The position numbers were made by a program, and so were the translations under genes. Source: Lingula anatina (Eukaryota; Brachiopoda; Lingulata; Lingulida; Lingulidae). From it: a stretch of DNA of 64,000 nt. Under the pieces are notes generated by a model. That model ran no database searches. It worked only from the letters and a program-made list of their open reading frames with translations, and was not told the origin of the DNA. The stretch covers positions 9,209 through 73,208 of the forward strand of contig NW_019775891.1 in NCBI RefSeq assembly GCF_001039355.2, given 5' to 3'. How positions within the stretch are numbered: the stretch's first letter is position 1; each line of letters opens with the position of its first letter. Positions 25,360 to 37,753 of the stretch are shown here, one piece after another.

Positions 25360-27539
25360 TTACATCTTCCGGTTTGCACGACGGTTCGAAGATACAGAAA
25401 GTACTTTGGCCACCCTTTTTATGTGACTGTGGCTTCGGCGGTGTAGCGACCTTTCTATCTGACAAGCCTCTTGCAGCACTACTTGCCCCTCTTCCTCTTT
25501 GTTGACCTCGAGGTAGTTTTCACCAAGGCACAGGAGCGTGTGGGCGACGATTTCGCGTGTATCTGGACCGCGTAGGTTTCTCTCAATTGCAAGTGCCTTC
25601 TCGTAATGCTGGAGTGCCTGATGAGGTCGCTTGATTCTTTTCAGCACTAACGCACAATAATGATGGCAGGCCGATATCTTTTGGCTGGAAGATCTTTTAC
25701 CATAGACATGATCACGTTCAAGCTGACAAATTGCGGTAGAGAAGCTGTCTAAAGCAGCCGGGTACCACTCTGTCTCAACACAAGCAATGCCAAGACTGAT
25801 CAGCAGATTGCAGGTGTCGCGTTTCTCGATCATGTCAGGGATTTTCTGTTGCATCTCTCGGGCCTTTCCGTAAAATTGCACGGCGATGGCCGATTGGTTT
25901 TCTTCCATGGCCTTATCACCAAGATGTTTGGCATTCATGAAGGCTGCGAGGAGAGCATCCACGTTGGTCCTGTCCATCTGCTGATATGGTGCAAAGAAAA
26001 AGTTTGGAGTGTTTATTTCAACTTCACAGGAGACTTGTTCATACGTTCCACAGGGCACCCGTTGCTCTTTCGGTTGACTCATTTCTTCGACGTTAGCAAC
26101 ATCACTTTCACTTTCGTTTTTCTGGATCTTTGGCTTGTCGGTTAGCTTTGGTGTGTGATGCGGATTTGACAGTTGTTTAATAACTTTGCGTAGATTATGC
26201 AGCTCTCTCTGTAGGCGTTTTACCATCATGTTTGAGTCTTGAAGACGACACTGAAGAGTATCGTAGAGCCGCTGATGATGCTGAGCGTTGTCGGAGAGAT
26301 AACGTACTTCGGTCTTCAGCTCTGTGATTTGGTCCTCAAGCTGCTTGTATGTGGGGCGAAGGGGCAAATCTGGCACTAAAATCATACGATGTTTATTAAG
26401 AATTTGTAAACAGCAAACTATATCCTCCTTTTTACTGTGTTTTTTTTAGTATTCAACATTATGCCATTTGACAATATCCAATATCCAATTTACTATTATT
26501 GGGCATTTCTAACTTTATTTATTTCTGCCAACTTTTAATGACTGGGCTTAAAGAGAAAGCTGTTTTTTTTTCTGCAGCTCATCTCAGGGAGTTTATGTGA
26601 AATACCGCAAAAGCGCATGGCATTAAAATACAGCTACCCAGTAAAATATTTTCTTACCCCCTAAGCGCAGGCAAAGTTTGATGAACGCACCGGGGTCCGC
26701 CATCTCGACGTAGGTCAGCGCTTTGAAACTAATGGGCAGTTCCTTTTTGTGGACGTCGACAAGAATCGGTATCACAACTACATCACTCGTCTCGGCAGCT
26801 TTTTCCTCCGCTATTTGGCGCTCGCGCTGACACCAGGGGCTCGTGAGGAATTCCCTAGAGACGAACACCAGAGTGAACCTGGCGGCGAGTACGGCGTCTT
26901 CGATGCAGGCAATGGTGGAATACCCTGGCAAAAAATCTCGCCTAGAATAACAGCAGTTAAGCCCACGTTCTTCTAGCATCTGCAGCGTCTGTTCCACTGC
27001 ATATTGGTCCTTAAAGCTGTGCGCTAAGAATACATCGTAGTGATCGGCTGTCAAGCTGGGCCTGTAAATTACATGAAAAGATGATATGTAATATTTTTAT
27101 TTTCTATTTTGACTATGTTCTTGTCTTTTTTTGTTCTGTTTATTTTTATTTTTTATCTGAAATTACAAGAAACAAGTCACCTCATACGTGTACTAGGCCT
27201 AATTGTTGTATGTTGCTGCTAGATTTTAATTACTTATTAATACCGGTATTTTGCTGGTTACGTTTTATGACCTTTTCATATTGAAATAATAAAAATTTTA
27301 GGAAGCGGAAAGGCTTCTTAAGTTATTTCACAAAATTTAAACTCAAATAAATAGGGTCTACTATGTTACTAAAATCATACGACTGTACTTACCTTTATAA
27401 ATTCCATGTTAAATTCATGGTAACAAGGTACACTTTATAAAGAAAAGGGTTACGATAGTCACATTAAAAGCAACCGAAAACGTGATTTCCATAGCATTGA
27501 CTTACTTCACAAATGGGCCTACCTTTTTCTGTTCTCCAT
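25360..27539 (-). CDS. TIR - coiled coil - TPR protein
   Basis: Three exons on the minus strand: 27539-27523 (17 bases: five codons plus AG), 27061-26658 and 26375-25360. They give 478 residues in frame. The start ATG is directly preceded by an in-frame TAA. The TIR domain covers about residues 14-140: box 1 YDVFLAHS (14-21), box 2-like RRDFLPG (46-52), then FTLVFVSREFLTSPWC and W-C-Q-R-E (Trp82, Glu86). That WxxxE is where SARM1-type TIR NADases keep their catalytic Glu, but Toll-like receptors also keep it, so activity is not implied. A heptad-like coiled coil spans about 150-210, then a charged linker, then TPR-like helices at about 283-455 (KALAIERN is typical). There is no signal or membrane segment, so it is cytosolic. 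It probably works as a signalling adaptor or scaffold in innate immunity or axon/NAD biology; the exact role is unknown. Confidence 0.88.
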
Positions 27540-28750
27540 TTAGTGATTTCGTTAGCTGACGGTCACTTTCAAACGTATGGGCTGCGATTCACTGAAATAA
27601 AGCTTAGACTTACAGAAAACCAATAGCAAACTACGTGCACGTGAAAATTTATGCCACTGATTAACAGAAATCAATGCGTTATCAAAACTTTCACTATGAC
27701 ACAAAGCTGATGAAAAGTCCACATCTATATTTCTGATGTTCATTTTACAACCACAAATGTAAATCTTTTGTAAATTGCCAATGATTATTTATGGTGTATG
27801 TCCACAATAAATGCGCAGTTTGGGAGCATTATTCGAAGGCCTTGCGCCTATCGTGCAGCAAAACAAGATTTTCGGTTCACATCAAGGTGGTACATGTATG
27901 GCGGTGAAAGTATAACAAAATTAAACACGTAAGCCGAACTGAAAAAAATGAAAGGGTTCCGTCATTCTTAAGCCCACGAACAGGTTTCTTCCAAACTGAC
28001 TCTAAGGTCATGTACGATCATTCAATGGCGCGATCGAATCGTGTGTAATGTAAACACACACGTCGTAGCTCGTAGACCGTATCCACTGAGGGTGCCGAAA
28101 TAATCATAAAAAATTGTATACGGCTTTATCCAGTCTTTATCACACGGCACACGGAGATAGTGTAACTTGAGCCTTGGGATTAGGCCATCGGCTTGAACTG
28201 ATATTGGTACTGATTTATGCTATAAAACGGAATAGTATGCTACGATGATTTAGTTTTAACTATCAAATTCCAAAACAAACCTTTTTTTGTCAATTTTTAA
28301 ATGATTCTCGAACTCTAGTGAATAAAAATCAAGGCCAGTTATTTTTTACTATGGGCCCCTATGAGTCATCAGGGCCTTTGTTATGCATTCACGATTATAC
28401 GTGGCTGGTTATTTGTTAGTATAACCTTGGACTACCGAACGTTCTATTTGTATGACTCATTCAAGTTATCAAGTAGTTGGTCTGTTGCGTATCATTATTA
28501 AATCTCCACTGCGGTTGCCCTCATAAGACTTGCAGTTGTAATCCGTGAGATTACGAAGATCGTCACGCCCATCGCCGTCTTTCTAATCTTTGTTTTTTAA
28601 TTGAATCGAATTAAAAATTTTACTTTTTTGCTTCGCTGTTGCTCTTAAGGTTCACGTGCGTAGTCATAACGGTGAATATACGTGTATTTTTTTTTCAGTA
28701 ACATAAAGATGCATCAGTCAGGTTTTTCATGCTGGCGTGGTATAAGACTG
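27540..28750. other. 5' flank of the TIR gene, nothing recognised
   Basis: It contains the promoter region of the TIR gene. There is no convincing exon or repeat. Confidence 0.4.
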
Positions 28751-28967
28751 GGTTCCCACAGATTTAAATCGATCCTTCTGGATCGACTTAACTCCCTGGG
28801 GGTTCACGCTAAATTGCTGTCAGGTTCCGGGAGCCGAGCGCGCACAAAAGTTAATAACCCCCTAACAGCTGTTAGTAAGCGGGACAGACATTTAAGCCGG
28901 TCAGGCTGACAACAATCTAGTGAGACTCCCCAGGGAGATAGATCGATCTAAATATCTGTGGGAATGG
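28751..28967. mobile_element. MITE, family A copy 1
   Basis: About 217 bases. The left end GTTCCCACAGATTTAAATCG pairs with the right end CGATCTAAATATCTGTGGGA. The interior has a GC-rich block CTCCCTGGGGGTTCACGCTA and the words AATCTAGTGAGACTCCCC, shared with 40296-40509 (same orientation) and 47179-47395 (opposite orientation). Non-coding. Confidence 0.85.
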
Positions 28968-30820
28968 TCTCTAAGAGTCGTATATCGATCTCTTCCTTTG
29001 GGCATTCGCTAGCTGCAACATGTGGTACCAACAGAAATGAGGCACTATACATGTACTTGAATAACACAACCGTACGGCAAACAACGTATCTCACTTACCT
29101 TGAAGATATACAAGAGAGTTGTTGTTAAAAAGAAAGTTGTTAAAAAAAGTGACCCAATTTTTGCCTGTGCCGCTCTACAAGGGGTCCGATTCCGGAGACC
29201 GCAAAAACACCTCTGGGGTGAAGTGCAGGCAGCGTATCTATGAAAAAGGGGAAACCCCTAAAACTAAGTTTAAAAACAGGTGCTTGTTTCACGAAAGGAA
29301 TGATCTCGAAAGTTAGACAAAAATATCAGACGCAAAATATTAGTGCACTTCGTTCCATTACAAATCCACTTAAGAAAAAAAAACACCAAGTATTCTTATT
29401 TGCGTTAACAACTGCTATTTTATATCTAACTGGAGCAAAACTGTCCGTCTTCAAGCTAAGATTAATTTTACTTTAAAAAATATTTTGTGAAGTTGACCAC
29501 ACCCTTGCCGGACTGACGTCGTACATGAAGAAAATGTATCTGGTTAATAACATATTATTTCAAAGAGGGCAATATTGCAATACCGAGTTTGTCTTTTGTT
29601 TACTGACCATGCCGTTATGGGATTCTGAATAATTTTTTCGCATCATTAAAAGATGTTCTTCTTTGCTTCTGCTGTCCGCAGAACAAATAGCATAAACATT
29701 AAAAATAAAATTAAATTATCAACTTATTATAAAGTCCACCTGTAAAATTTTGTCCATGATGAGGAAACTTTATCAATAAGTTTTAAATCCTTTTTCTCAC
29801 ATTTGAGTAGAACTACATATTCTCCGAACGAGGACTCAATATTGTACCAGTACATGTTTTTAACATATCAGAAGCCTAGAACGAATTAGTCGAGTTGTCA
29901 GAACGCTAATCCTGCGGTGGTCTTTCTTGTGAACTTTTATTGCAGAATTACATTCTTAAGGGCTAGCGATGTAAAATTAGCTTCGAGAAACTGGTCATTT
30001 TTATATAGGGCCGCCAATGTTTGAGGAAAAATAGAACTAGACAGCAAAGCTGCCAAATGTTCAGACATTACACAGGAAAAAAAAAGTGCACAAAAGAATG
30101 TTTTGGCCGATTTTGATGCACTGTAACATAATGCTTTTAAAAAGCATAATCACTCTTACCCTCTTACATTATGTACTACAGGTACACGTAACATGGACAC
30201 TGAAAAACTAGCAAGTGATTCAATTCCATGTGATCATGCCAATTTTCGGAAGCAACCTGCCTCTTTACCAAACAGAGGCACTCGGTAAATTTAAAGTAAA
30301 ACAACGGTTTTAAAGTTACGGGGCTAACGTCATGTGTCGGACAGCGACGGCGACGGCGACAGCGACGGCAACGACGCGGACAGACAGTCCAATCAGAATA
30401 TACACCGTAAATATATAAACGAACAGTGAATGTATATTCTATCGGAAGAACAAAGTAGGATAATTGACTTCGACATAACAAATCCATCCAGTAAATATAA
30501 ACTAAAACAAAATACTTGGAACTTCGTCATGTTAATTTGTGTGAAACCATTTCAGCAAATACCAGATTCACCGAATACCATGTTTTGCTGAGATGGTTTT
30601 AGACACACTTTCTCAGCAAAAATTTGGGATTGCAGCAAATTGACGCGGATGTCACGCCGATCTGCTGACGTGAAGGTTGCGAAACACAATAAAACACGTT
30701 GCGCAGCGATATTCAATCGTGTCATGTGACCTGAAATACGAACCGCCTTAAGTTCCCACTTGACGATCAGTCATTTTTTACCAGCTGTTTTAACTGAGAA
30801 TTTAAACTACGTTTTAAAGA
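28968..30820. other. Intergenic, short hairpin and simple sequence only
   Basis: No gene is supported. A CGACGG-rich patch lies at 30330-30380. An imperfect hairpin lies at about 30538-30602, where GTGAAACCATTTCAGCAAA pairs with TTTTGCTGAGATGGTTTTA. Confidence 0.4.
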
Positions 30821-32670
30821 ATGTGGCGACATTGTTTTTTGTTCGTTGTTGTCATGTTATTGCAGGAACACGCACTAGTGAAAGGTATAGTAGAGTTGCT
30901 ATAGATACTATTGACTTAGAATTACGTGAAGGATCATTTTCCTTTCAATGTAGCAACGACACAAGTACATGTAGTACAAATGTAAAGTAGAAGGACATCT
31001 TTATATAGTAAAGTAAAAGTGAACGGGGACGTCTCGATAATCCGAAGGTTCACTGGTCCGAAAAATAGTTTTTACGCGCCTCCCATGAACTTTACTTTAT
31101 TGCCTGTAAACTATACATTTAATTCATGCATTAATTCGGGCTCGACCTTCGGACCAATGGACCTTCGGACTACTTCTACGACCCCAGGTGAACTATTTGT
31201 GTTTTGTCTCTAAAAAACGAATAACTATCGCGAACGCTTGAATGTTAGCATTGAGCTCATTCGGAACAGGGTACTAACAGATCCGCGGATAAAATATGGC
31301 CAGCCCACTTGAATGCTTATTGCTTAAGGTAGATCGGTCGTGTCGTTAGAGACGATTGACGATGCGCTGAAATTGCGCAAATCGTCAAATTACGTAACGA
31401 CCGATCTACCTTAATCTCCGCAGGAAATCTGTTCAGTGTCTAATCCTGAATTAAACGGCAAGCTTTTTAGTGGGTCACCACATTTGATCTGCGGATCTGT
31501 TAGTCCACTGTTTTGAATGCCCTCATTGGCAACAGATGATCCTCGGGCTAATTATAGCCTATTAGGAAATTATGCGACATTGCTTTCAAGTGGGATCACC
31601 ATATTTGTTCCGAGAACTAGTTAGTCCGCGGGCCATCTGTTGTTAATGCTCACTAATGTGCGCTGACTTTTGCCTATCAATATCATCCTGATACATTTTA
31701 CTTCGTGTATTTACAGGCATTAGTGGGAATACATGTCGACATGGCTTTGTCAGTCTTAATAAAGGCTGTTACCTATTTGAGAACACTCACCCTGCTACCT
31801 GGACGGAGGCACAAAATTATTGCCTGAATTTTGGTGCTAAACTTGTGAGCGTAGAGTCTGCTGAGGAACACAGAGCTATCAGGTCGCATATTATGAAGTA
31901 TTCAGGTAGGTGCTCTTGGGTTCCGATTTCACTGCTAGCATTTTTATCAAATTTGTATCAACCACGCTAAAATACATGGCCCTTATCATAAAAACGTATT
32001 CTTGGAAGGTATGAAAGTACCACGAACACATAAATGCAGTTACTTGCTACGAAAGAGACTAAATGGCAAATGCAAATTTCGTTTCTAATTACAATATTCA
32101 TACATGTATATTCCTTACGGGTAGGGTAAATCTCAAATAAAATTATGAACGTGTCTTCTGAGGCAAACTATTATGCTGAACACAAATGTGTATTTCTACT
32201 GTTATTAAATTATTTTCAAAATAACAAAAGGACTAAGAGTTTCATCAACGACAATTTAAGGTGCCATAGTGTGTGAGGTATCATTTTATGTTTAGGGTTT
32301 GTTACATTTCCCAAAAAGTTTTCATTTTCCCTGCTTTGCTACTTTTCACATTTACACAGCTATCATGTACATAGTACCGCCATACGGTGTGTGTGCCATT
32401 TCAGGTGCCTTTCCGTTGGAAGGTTTGTGGACCAGTGGTAACGACATCGTGCACCACGGCCACTGGGAATGGGCGTCTACACTGACACCTATCGGACCGT
32501 TTACTGCCTGGGGGACAGGAGAACCAAGCAAGCCTCGCCCAAATTCTCCTGGACAGCACTGTTTGCAGTATTATACATTCACTCACAACGGTGTAACACA
32601 CTATGTTTACCAGTGGGATAATTCAGAATGCAGCGTAAAAATACATTTTATCTGCGAGCAGGATGCGTAG
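30821..32670 (+). CDS. Secreted C-type lectin 1 (EPS variant)
   Basis: Three exons: 30821-30884, 31717-31905 and 32405-32670, both introns phase 1, 172 residues. Exon 1 encodes a signal peptide (M-W-R-H then a hydrophobic core). Exon 2 starts the C-type lectin domain with CRHGF...GCYLF, the extra N-terminal cysteine pair of the long form, then WTEAQNYC and AKLVSVESAEEH. Exon 3 has FWTSG-like LWTSGNDIV, WEWAST, FTAWGTGEPS, HCLQY, YQWDNSEC and FICEQ. The usual EPN sugar/calcium motif is EPS and WND is read as WDN, so calcium-dependent mannose-type binding is uncertain. It is the first of three tandem genes on this strand and probably extracellular, a pattern-recognition candidate. AATAAA lies at 33004-33009. 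Confidence 0.9.
31264..31650. mobile_element. Nested inverted-repeat cluster in intron 1 of lectin 1
   Basis: A motif of roughly 40 bases (CAAGTGGG, CACCATATTTGATC, CGGATCTGTTAGTCC) occurs at 31477-31506 and 31587-31627. It occurs inverted at 31264-31312, and a fourth, plus-oriented copy sits at 17309-17342. The inverted pair at 31264/31506 looks like the ends of one element. Inside it, 31324-31341 (TTAAGGTAGATCGGTCGT) is the exact reverse complement of 31397-31414. Further self-complementary words between (TGACGAT/ATCGTCA, GCGC/GCGC) make a long hairpin. Confidence 0.6.
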
Positions 32671-33003
32671 CCAGTCGCCATTGGGCTTTAAAGTCGCCAA
32701 AAAGAGCTAATCGTTCATTTATCCTATAAGGCTGTTACGTCCCAAATATAATTTGCCTAAAAAGCGAATTTCTCTTCCTCACAAATTGTTGAAGTTGAAT
32801 TTGATGTTCCGTACCATTTCTCCTTAACGGTAGATAACTTAGTTCTATACGAATTGTGATCAAATCAGAACGTCATAGTCCTCCTGGTATTTCAGAGGGA
32901 AATATCGACATATTTTAAGGGTGTTTTTATCGTTTTTTGGGACTAATTTGTGAAGGAGGTGTAACTTTGCAGGATATTTAGGCACAAAAGGATGACTTTT
33001 CGG

Positions 33004-33009
33004 AATAAA
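33004..33009 (+). promoter_or_regulatory. Polyadenylation signal of lectin 1
   Basis: AATAAA 334 bases after the stop at 32670, a spacing almost equal to that of lectin 3. Confidence 0.5.
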
Positions 33010-34324
33010 CAAATCCAACAGATCTTGTGTGTGGGTTGTTTTCTAAGGGGTTATTTCTAGTTTAAATGAAATTGAAAACTCTCATGTGATAAGTTACAAC
33101 TTTAAAACATCGTGAAAATAAACACTTAATAACACGGGGCCACTCCCTTCCCGGACACGTGCGCTCGCTAAAAAATGGGGGAAAAAAAGAAAAAAAAAAA
33201 AAAAGAAAACAGTTGCACACAAAAATCTTAAGCAAATTCTTCATCACTGTGCCCCACATTCATGTATTATGGTATAAATATTGCACACTGTTTTTTAATT
33301 CGAATTGCTTCTTTCCTTTTGAAATCCCTGTGTAGATGTACGTCTGTTACGTCTTTAATATGCAAGCGCCAGCTCGATATAAATGAATTTGCATGGGCAA
33401 ATAGCCATCAACTGGCCATTAACTTGTTTCAGTGTAACGTATTATTCCATGGAGATCTGCCCAGATTGCTTAGTCTTTCTTACGTTTTAGTTTCTCCTCT
33501 GATTAGTTTAATATATCCCTTTTCTGGTTCATTTTGGCAATTCTGCCACGTGTACTTGCTGTACTTGAGCCTTATCAGCAGCAAGGGAACATGGTTTATT
33601 TGTTCGACTTTAAAAGATAATAAAGTAAAACGTTATATATTTGGCGTAAGTCTTCACATTTGATAATACATCAATTATATTTTAAGATTATTTTTATTTT
33701 CTTTATTTTTGTTATTAGAATTATTTTTTGGGGGGGATCCATCTTTTCCTTTTTCTGTAATAAATTGTGATAAATGTGAACCTTTTAACTCAAGAACAAA
33801 GAAAACTACTCACAAGTATAGGCAAATACCTTATTCAGATTTTTGCTTTTAAAACAGTATTCAATATTATTCTAAGAAGTTGAGAATAACGAGACAAATG
33901 TCTCAATAAAACATGGAATTCACCCTCCTTGCCTGCACCTTCTAAAGCCCTGCTTTCTTTGAGACTGACATGGGATTGATTTCTGTCAACCCATCGTGGA
34001 AATTAAAGTCACCTGCCTTGAAGTCGGCATGGGTCTAATACAAAGGCTATTCAGGACTAAAGTAGGAAATGTATTAAAACGTAGAATTTTTATCAAAAGG
34101 TCATGATTCCATAATTAAAAAAAGACATGTAGATTTGTTAGAATACACCATGGAATATGCGTGTTTACGGCATAATGTGGCTTGTCCTTATTATTAAATG
34201 TTTCTTCGGCTGATAAGGTGAAACAGAAGATAAGGACGTGCAAGGTCAAGTTATAGATTACTATAAATAAAATACCTTTTCAGAACTACTTGTGTGAAAT
34301 ACGACAACCTGCCTTTACGCTGTC
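33010..34324. other. Spacer between lectins 1 and 2
   Basis: AT-rich with an A-rich run at 33182-33210 and a G run near 33730. The 133-residue ORF at 33262 has no recognisable motif and I do not support it. Confidence 0.4.
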
Positions 34325-35133
34325 ATGAGCACGTTCGTGGAGTTTAGTATACTCTTTCATTCGTTCTTACTCATAGCATTTGGCGTTTTTTTTACAGCAG
34401 TGTCAACGGACACAGGTAGGTTCAGTATATCAGTCAATAAATATATTCTTGTAGTTTTTAATTGAAAATATCCACGCACTATTATACATCGTAACAGCTA
34501 TCACATTGCTCGAATCGTACTTTAGGAGTAATCTGTCGCCATGGTTTTACTAAACTGGGCAAGGGCTGCTATTACTTTGACAACGCGCATACGACATCTT
34601 GGCCAGAAGCCCAAATGTACTGCTTTAATCTGGGATCCAAGCTTCTGAGCGTGGAAACCAAAGAAGAGCACTACGACATCGGGACATACATAATGAAATA
34701 TGAGGGTAAATATATTTGCAATTATGTTGCCATGAATCATTGCTGCTTTATGATAACCTGGGACACCCATTTTCTGCCAAAATAATGAACGCATATTGCT
34801 TTATTAACTTTAATTTCATACAAAAATTTATCCTCGAACTTCGAACTTAAATTTTTTCAAGGTTCTTTTCCGTTAAGACATTTTTGGACAAGTGGCAATG
34901 ACATTGTTCATCCTGGGAGATGGATGTGGGCGTCCACACTGCAAGTGGTTGGCTCATTTACCGCCTGGGAAAGGGGAGAACCCAATTCTGGCCAGGGCGG
35001 GCAGCAACATTGTTTGTATTACGCTGGCGACAACGCAAACCACATCCCGTACAGATGGTACGACGGGAACTGCGCGTCGAAGCTGTATTTTATTTGTGAG
35101 CAGAGTGCCGAGCCGATGATTATAGGCCGTTGA
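34325..35133 (+). CDS. Secreted C-type lectin 2 (EPN present)
   Basis: Three exons: 34325-34415, 34526-34705 and 34862-35133, phase-1 introns, 180 residues. The signal peptide exon has a hydrophobic core (FLLIAFGVFF) ending near STDTG. The domain begins ICRHGFTKLGKGCYYFD (long form), then WPEAQMYC and SKLLSVETKEEH. Exon 3 has FWTSGNDIV, MWASTL, FTAWERGEPN, HCLYY, YRWYDGNC and FICEQS. EPN is the classic mannose/GlcNAc-type calcium-site motif, so this copy is the best candidate of the + strand trio for calcium-dependent sugar binding. The WND position reads YDGN, which weakens that. The tail ends IIGR, similar to VFGR in lectin 3. The introns are very short (110 and 156 bases). Confidence 0.92.
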
Positions 35134-35323
35134 TTTTGCCGTTCCTTATAATTCCAGTATTAACATTTTAAATTCCCGTTGAGTGTTAACGAGAATTACT
35201 AGTATGCTTCTTATATTGGTCTAAGAATCTTGCTTTCTTGCGACTTTTTGAATCAGAAAAATATATTCTGCTCGAAAAGATCTACTCTCTGGTGTATATT
35301 TTGTAGTAGAATTTAAAAAAAAG

Positions 35324-35326
<3 letters not shown>

Positions 35327-35363
<37 letters not shown>
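35327..35363. repeat. (GT)n microsatellite
   Basis: An uninterrupted GT run between lectins 2 and 3. A (CT)n run lies at about 35527-35560. Confidence 0.95.
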
Positions 35364-35364
<1 letters not shown>

Positions 35365-35840
35365 ACGAGCGTGCAGGAGCGTGTGTGATTGTGTCTAAAG
35401 AATTACAATCTCTAACGATCGATTTTTCACTAGGCTCTTATTGGTACATCCAAATAATAGGAGCTCCTACCCAAGTTTTGAAACTGCTGTAATTACATAT
35501 AGCATGTTGAATAAGACATGTAATCTCTCTTTCTCTCTTTCTCTCTCTCTCTCTCTCTCATGCATACGCACACAAACATACTTCTGTGGAGAAGTATCAG
35601 CAAATATCTTTACCAACCCCGTGTTGGGGATAAAGATAAAACTGTCTACCAAATCGTGCCTTAAGGTCAACTGGACAGTTTAAAAGGTTACGAGCAAATC
35701 CTTCCGAAGTCACGAAAAATCAAATGACCATTTGGTTGGTTCTCAGTCTGTTTATATAATCAAAACCATTGCTTTAAAATGTCATTTAGGCTGAATATAG
35801 AAATAATTGGCGTGGTCAGTACATTCAGGAGTGTATTGTG

Positions 35841-37120
35841 ATGGGTCAGACTAGCCTTCTCGTTGCCATAGCCTCAGCACTATTGGGACAATGCCTGGTC
35901 GCAGGTAGGACGCTTATTACGACGATCTTCTAATGCTAATTAAATTAATCGTGTCTTTTAATTTTGATTTAATTAATCGTTTATTTTACCATTATGCTCT
36001 GAGTCATGGTATAAAGTAGTTTGATGTTATTTTAATCTCAATATTTTTGGAATAAGTAACCATCAGCTTTTGGTTGCTCATGGCTACATGTCTTTAATAG
36101 ATGTTACGAATTTTTTTATTTTGTAATACACGATGGTATGCTGTTTTGGTTTCCAGGTGTAATCTGCCGCCATGGATTCACAAAACTGAACAACGGTTGT
36201 TATTATTTTGACGGCGTCCACCTCTCCACTTGGACGGAGGCGCAAAGTTACTGTCAAAATTTTGGCGCCAAACTCGTGAGCGTGGAGAGTCAGGACGAAA
36301 ATGCCGCAATTTTGTCCCACATGAAGCAGTATCGAGGTAAGTGCACTGCCAAGTTGAATGAAAAATGTGTCAAATTTTATCATAATAGAAAACCGGTGAA
36401 AATGAGAAATGGCCAAAATTCTTACTGAACATCAAAATTGCCCTTATAAACGCTAAAATACTTTTGAGCGTATTTAAATAAAATAAAACTTTTATATTTG
36501 ATACTGAAAAAGCATCGAAATCAACATTAAATTCGAAATTTAAATAACATTGTCTCGTTAACAACTGTTAAGATTAATCTACCTTTTAAAAATATCGAGT
36601 ATATGTTTCTTTACAAATGGAAACCGATGAAATATAAAGCCATGATTTATACAAGGTGATACATTTAAGTTTCGATTTGACAAAAAACACACACACAATA
36701 TGGACATACTTTTTGTCCATCGACAGATACCTCCCACTTGTTATATCTTCCCAAATCCGTCAGTTCTTTTATGAATATTATGCCATTAAATGAGGTTATC
36801 CTGTTTTGAAAGTCGGTTGTTATCTGTATGTTCAGGTACTTTAACAATTATCATTTAAAGACCATTTTACCTCTCTAGGAGCCTTCTCTAAACTGGATTT
36901 CTGGACAAGCGGTAACGATATTGTCCGCAACGGAAGGTACGAATGGGCGTCCACCCTTCAGCCCGTGGGCCCTTTCACAGCCTGGGCCAAAGGACAGCCC
37001 AGCGGGGGCCCACAGCACTGCTTACACTACCACAACTTTGAATGGGACGACCAAACTTGTGACGTCAAAAATAGTTTTATTTGTGAACAGAATGACGACT
37101 CGGATGTGTTTGGACGTTAA
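35841..37120 (+). CDS. Secreted C-type lectin 3 (QPS variant)
   Basis: Three exons: 35841-35904, 36157-36336 and 36879-37120, phase-1 introns, 161 residues. The signal peptide is short (MGQTSLLVAIASALLG). Exon 2 begins VICRHGFTKLNNGCYYFD, nearly the same as lectin 2, then WTEAQSYC and AKLVSVESQDEN. Exon 3 has FWTSGNDIV, YEWASTLQ, FTAWAKGQPS, QHCLHY, FEWDDQTC and FICEQ. The sugar motif is QPS, and the loop after it is about ten residues shorter than in lectins 1 and 2. QPS loses the Glu of EPN, so either ligand or calcium use may have changed. AATAAA lies at 37461-37466, 340 bases past the stop. A decayed copy of the exon 3 end follows directly. Confidence 0.92.
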
Positions 37121-37128
37121 GTTCTTGT

Positions 37129-37212
37129 ATTCCACGACTTTGAATGGCCCGACGAATTTTGTGATGTGAAAAAAATTGGTTTATTTTTAAATGTCGATGA
37201 TTTTGGACGTTT
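37129..37212 (+). pseudogene. Decayed tandem copy of the end of lectin 3 exon 3
   Basis: Starting nine bases after the stop of lectin 3, GACTTTGAATGGCCCGACGA, GATGTGAAAAAAATTGG, TTTATTT and GATTTTGGACGTT repeat, in order and with substitutions and a deletion, the last ~85 bases of the lectin 3 reading frame (about 37040-37120). It lies downstream of the real stop and encodes nothing. Confidence 0.75.
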
Positions 37213-37460
37213 ATTTCACAGTGGTGTTAATATTAGAAAAGTTTAAGTGTAAAAAAACTTAGAATATTTGATTGAGATGAGCATGACATTATGTTGTAAC
37301 TCATTTGAGTGGTTTTGAAGAATAATGAATGACTTTAATTAACAAAAATTGACATTTTTAATTCATTCAGAGCATTTTTTATTTGCTCGATTTGCGACTC
37401 GTGGTTATATCGCATCTTGAAGATGGGATGGCTTTTAGACCAATTTTCATTTATAATTCA

Positions 37461-37466
37461 AATAAA
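37461..37466 (+). promoter_or_regulatory. Polyadenylation signal of lectin 3
   Basis: AATAAA 340 bases after the stop. On the other strand, an AATAAA at 37563-37568 (TTTATT on +) would serve the convergent lectin 4, so the two transcripts could overlap slightly or abut. Confidence 0.5.
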
Positions 37467-37753
37467 ATATGCAAGCGCATATGATGCTCAAGGGCAGTCA
37501 TGTCGATATATCAGAAGATGAATACTAGTCTATATGTAGTGCAGTCTGTCATTAGCCTGTATTTTATTTGGTAAAATGGATAAACATGCTTGTCAGTTAC
37601 ATATTTGAAGTACCATAACATTTAAACATCATGGTGTGATATTTGCAATAATTTTAATATTTTCAAGTGCATATTTTAAAGCACGCAAATGAAACAAAAG
37701 CCTATACCCGTATTTTGTCCTAATTTAGCTTTTCGTAGCGTTATTCAAGCGAC

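Noticed and set aside
27552-27743. Frame starting MNIRNIDV as first exon of the TIR gene
   Set aside because: Its GTAAGT donor leaves phase 1, but the TIR exon needs phase 2. The 17-base exon at 27523-27539 fits phase and has a stop just before its ATG.
33262-33663. 133-codon ORF between lectins
   Set aside because: No motif, AT-rich, no splice or family support.
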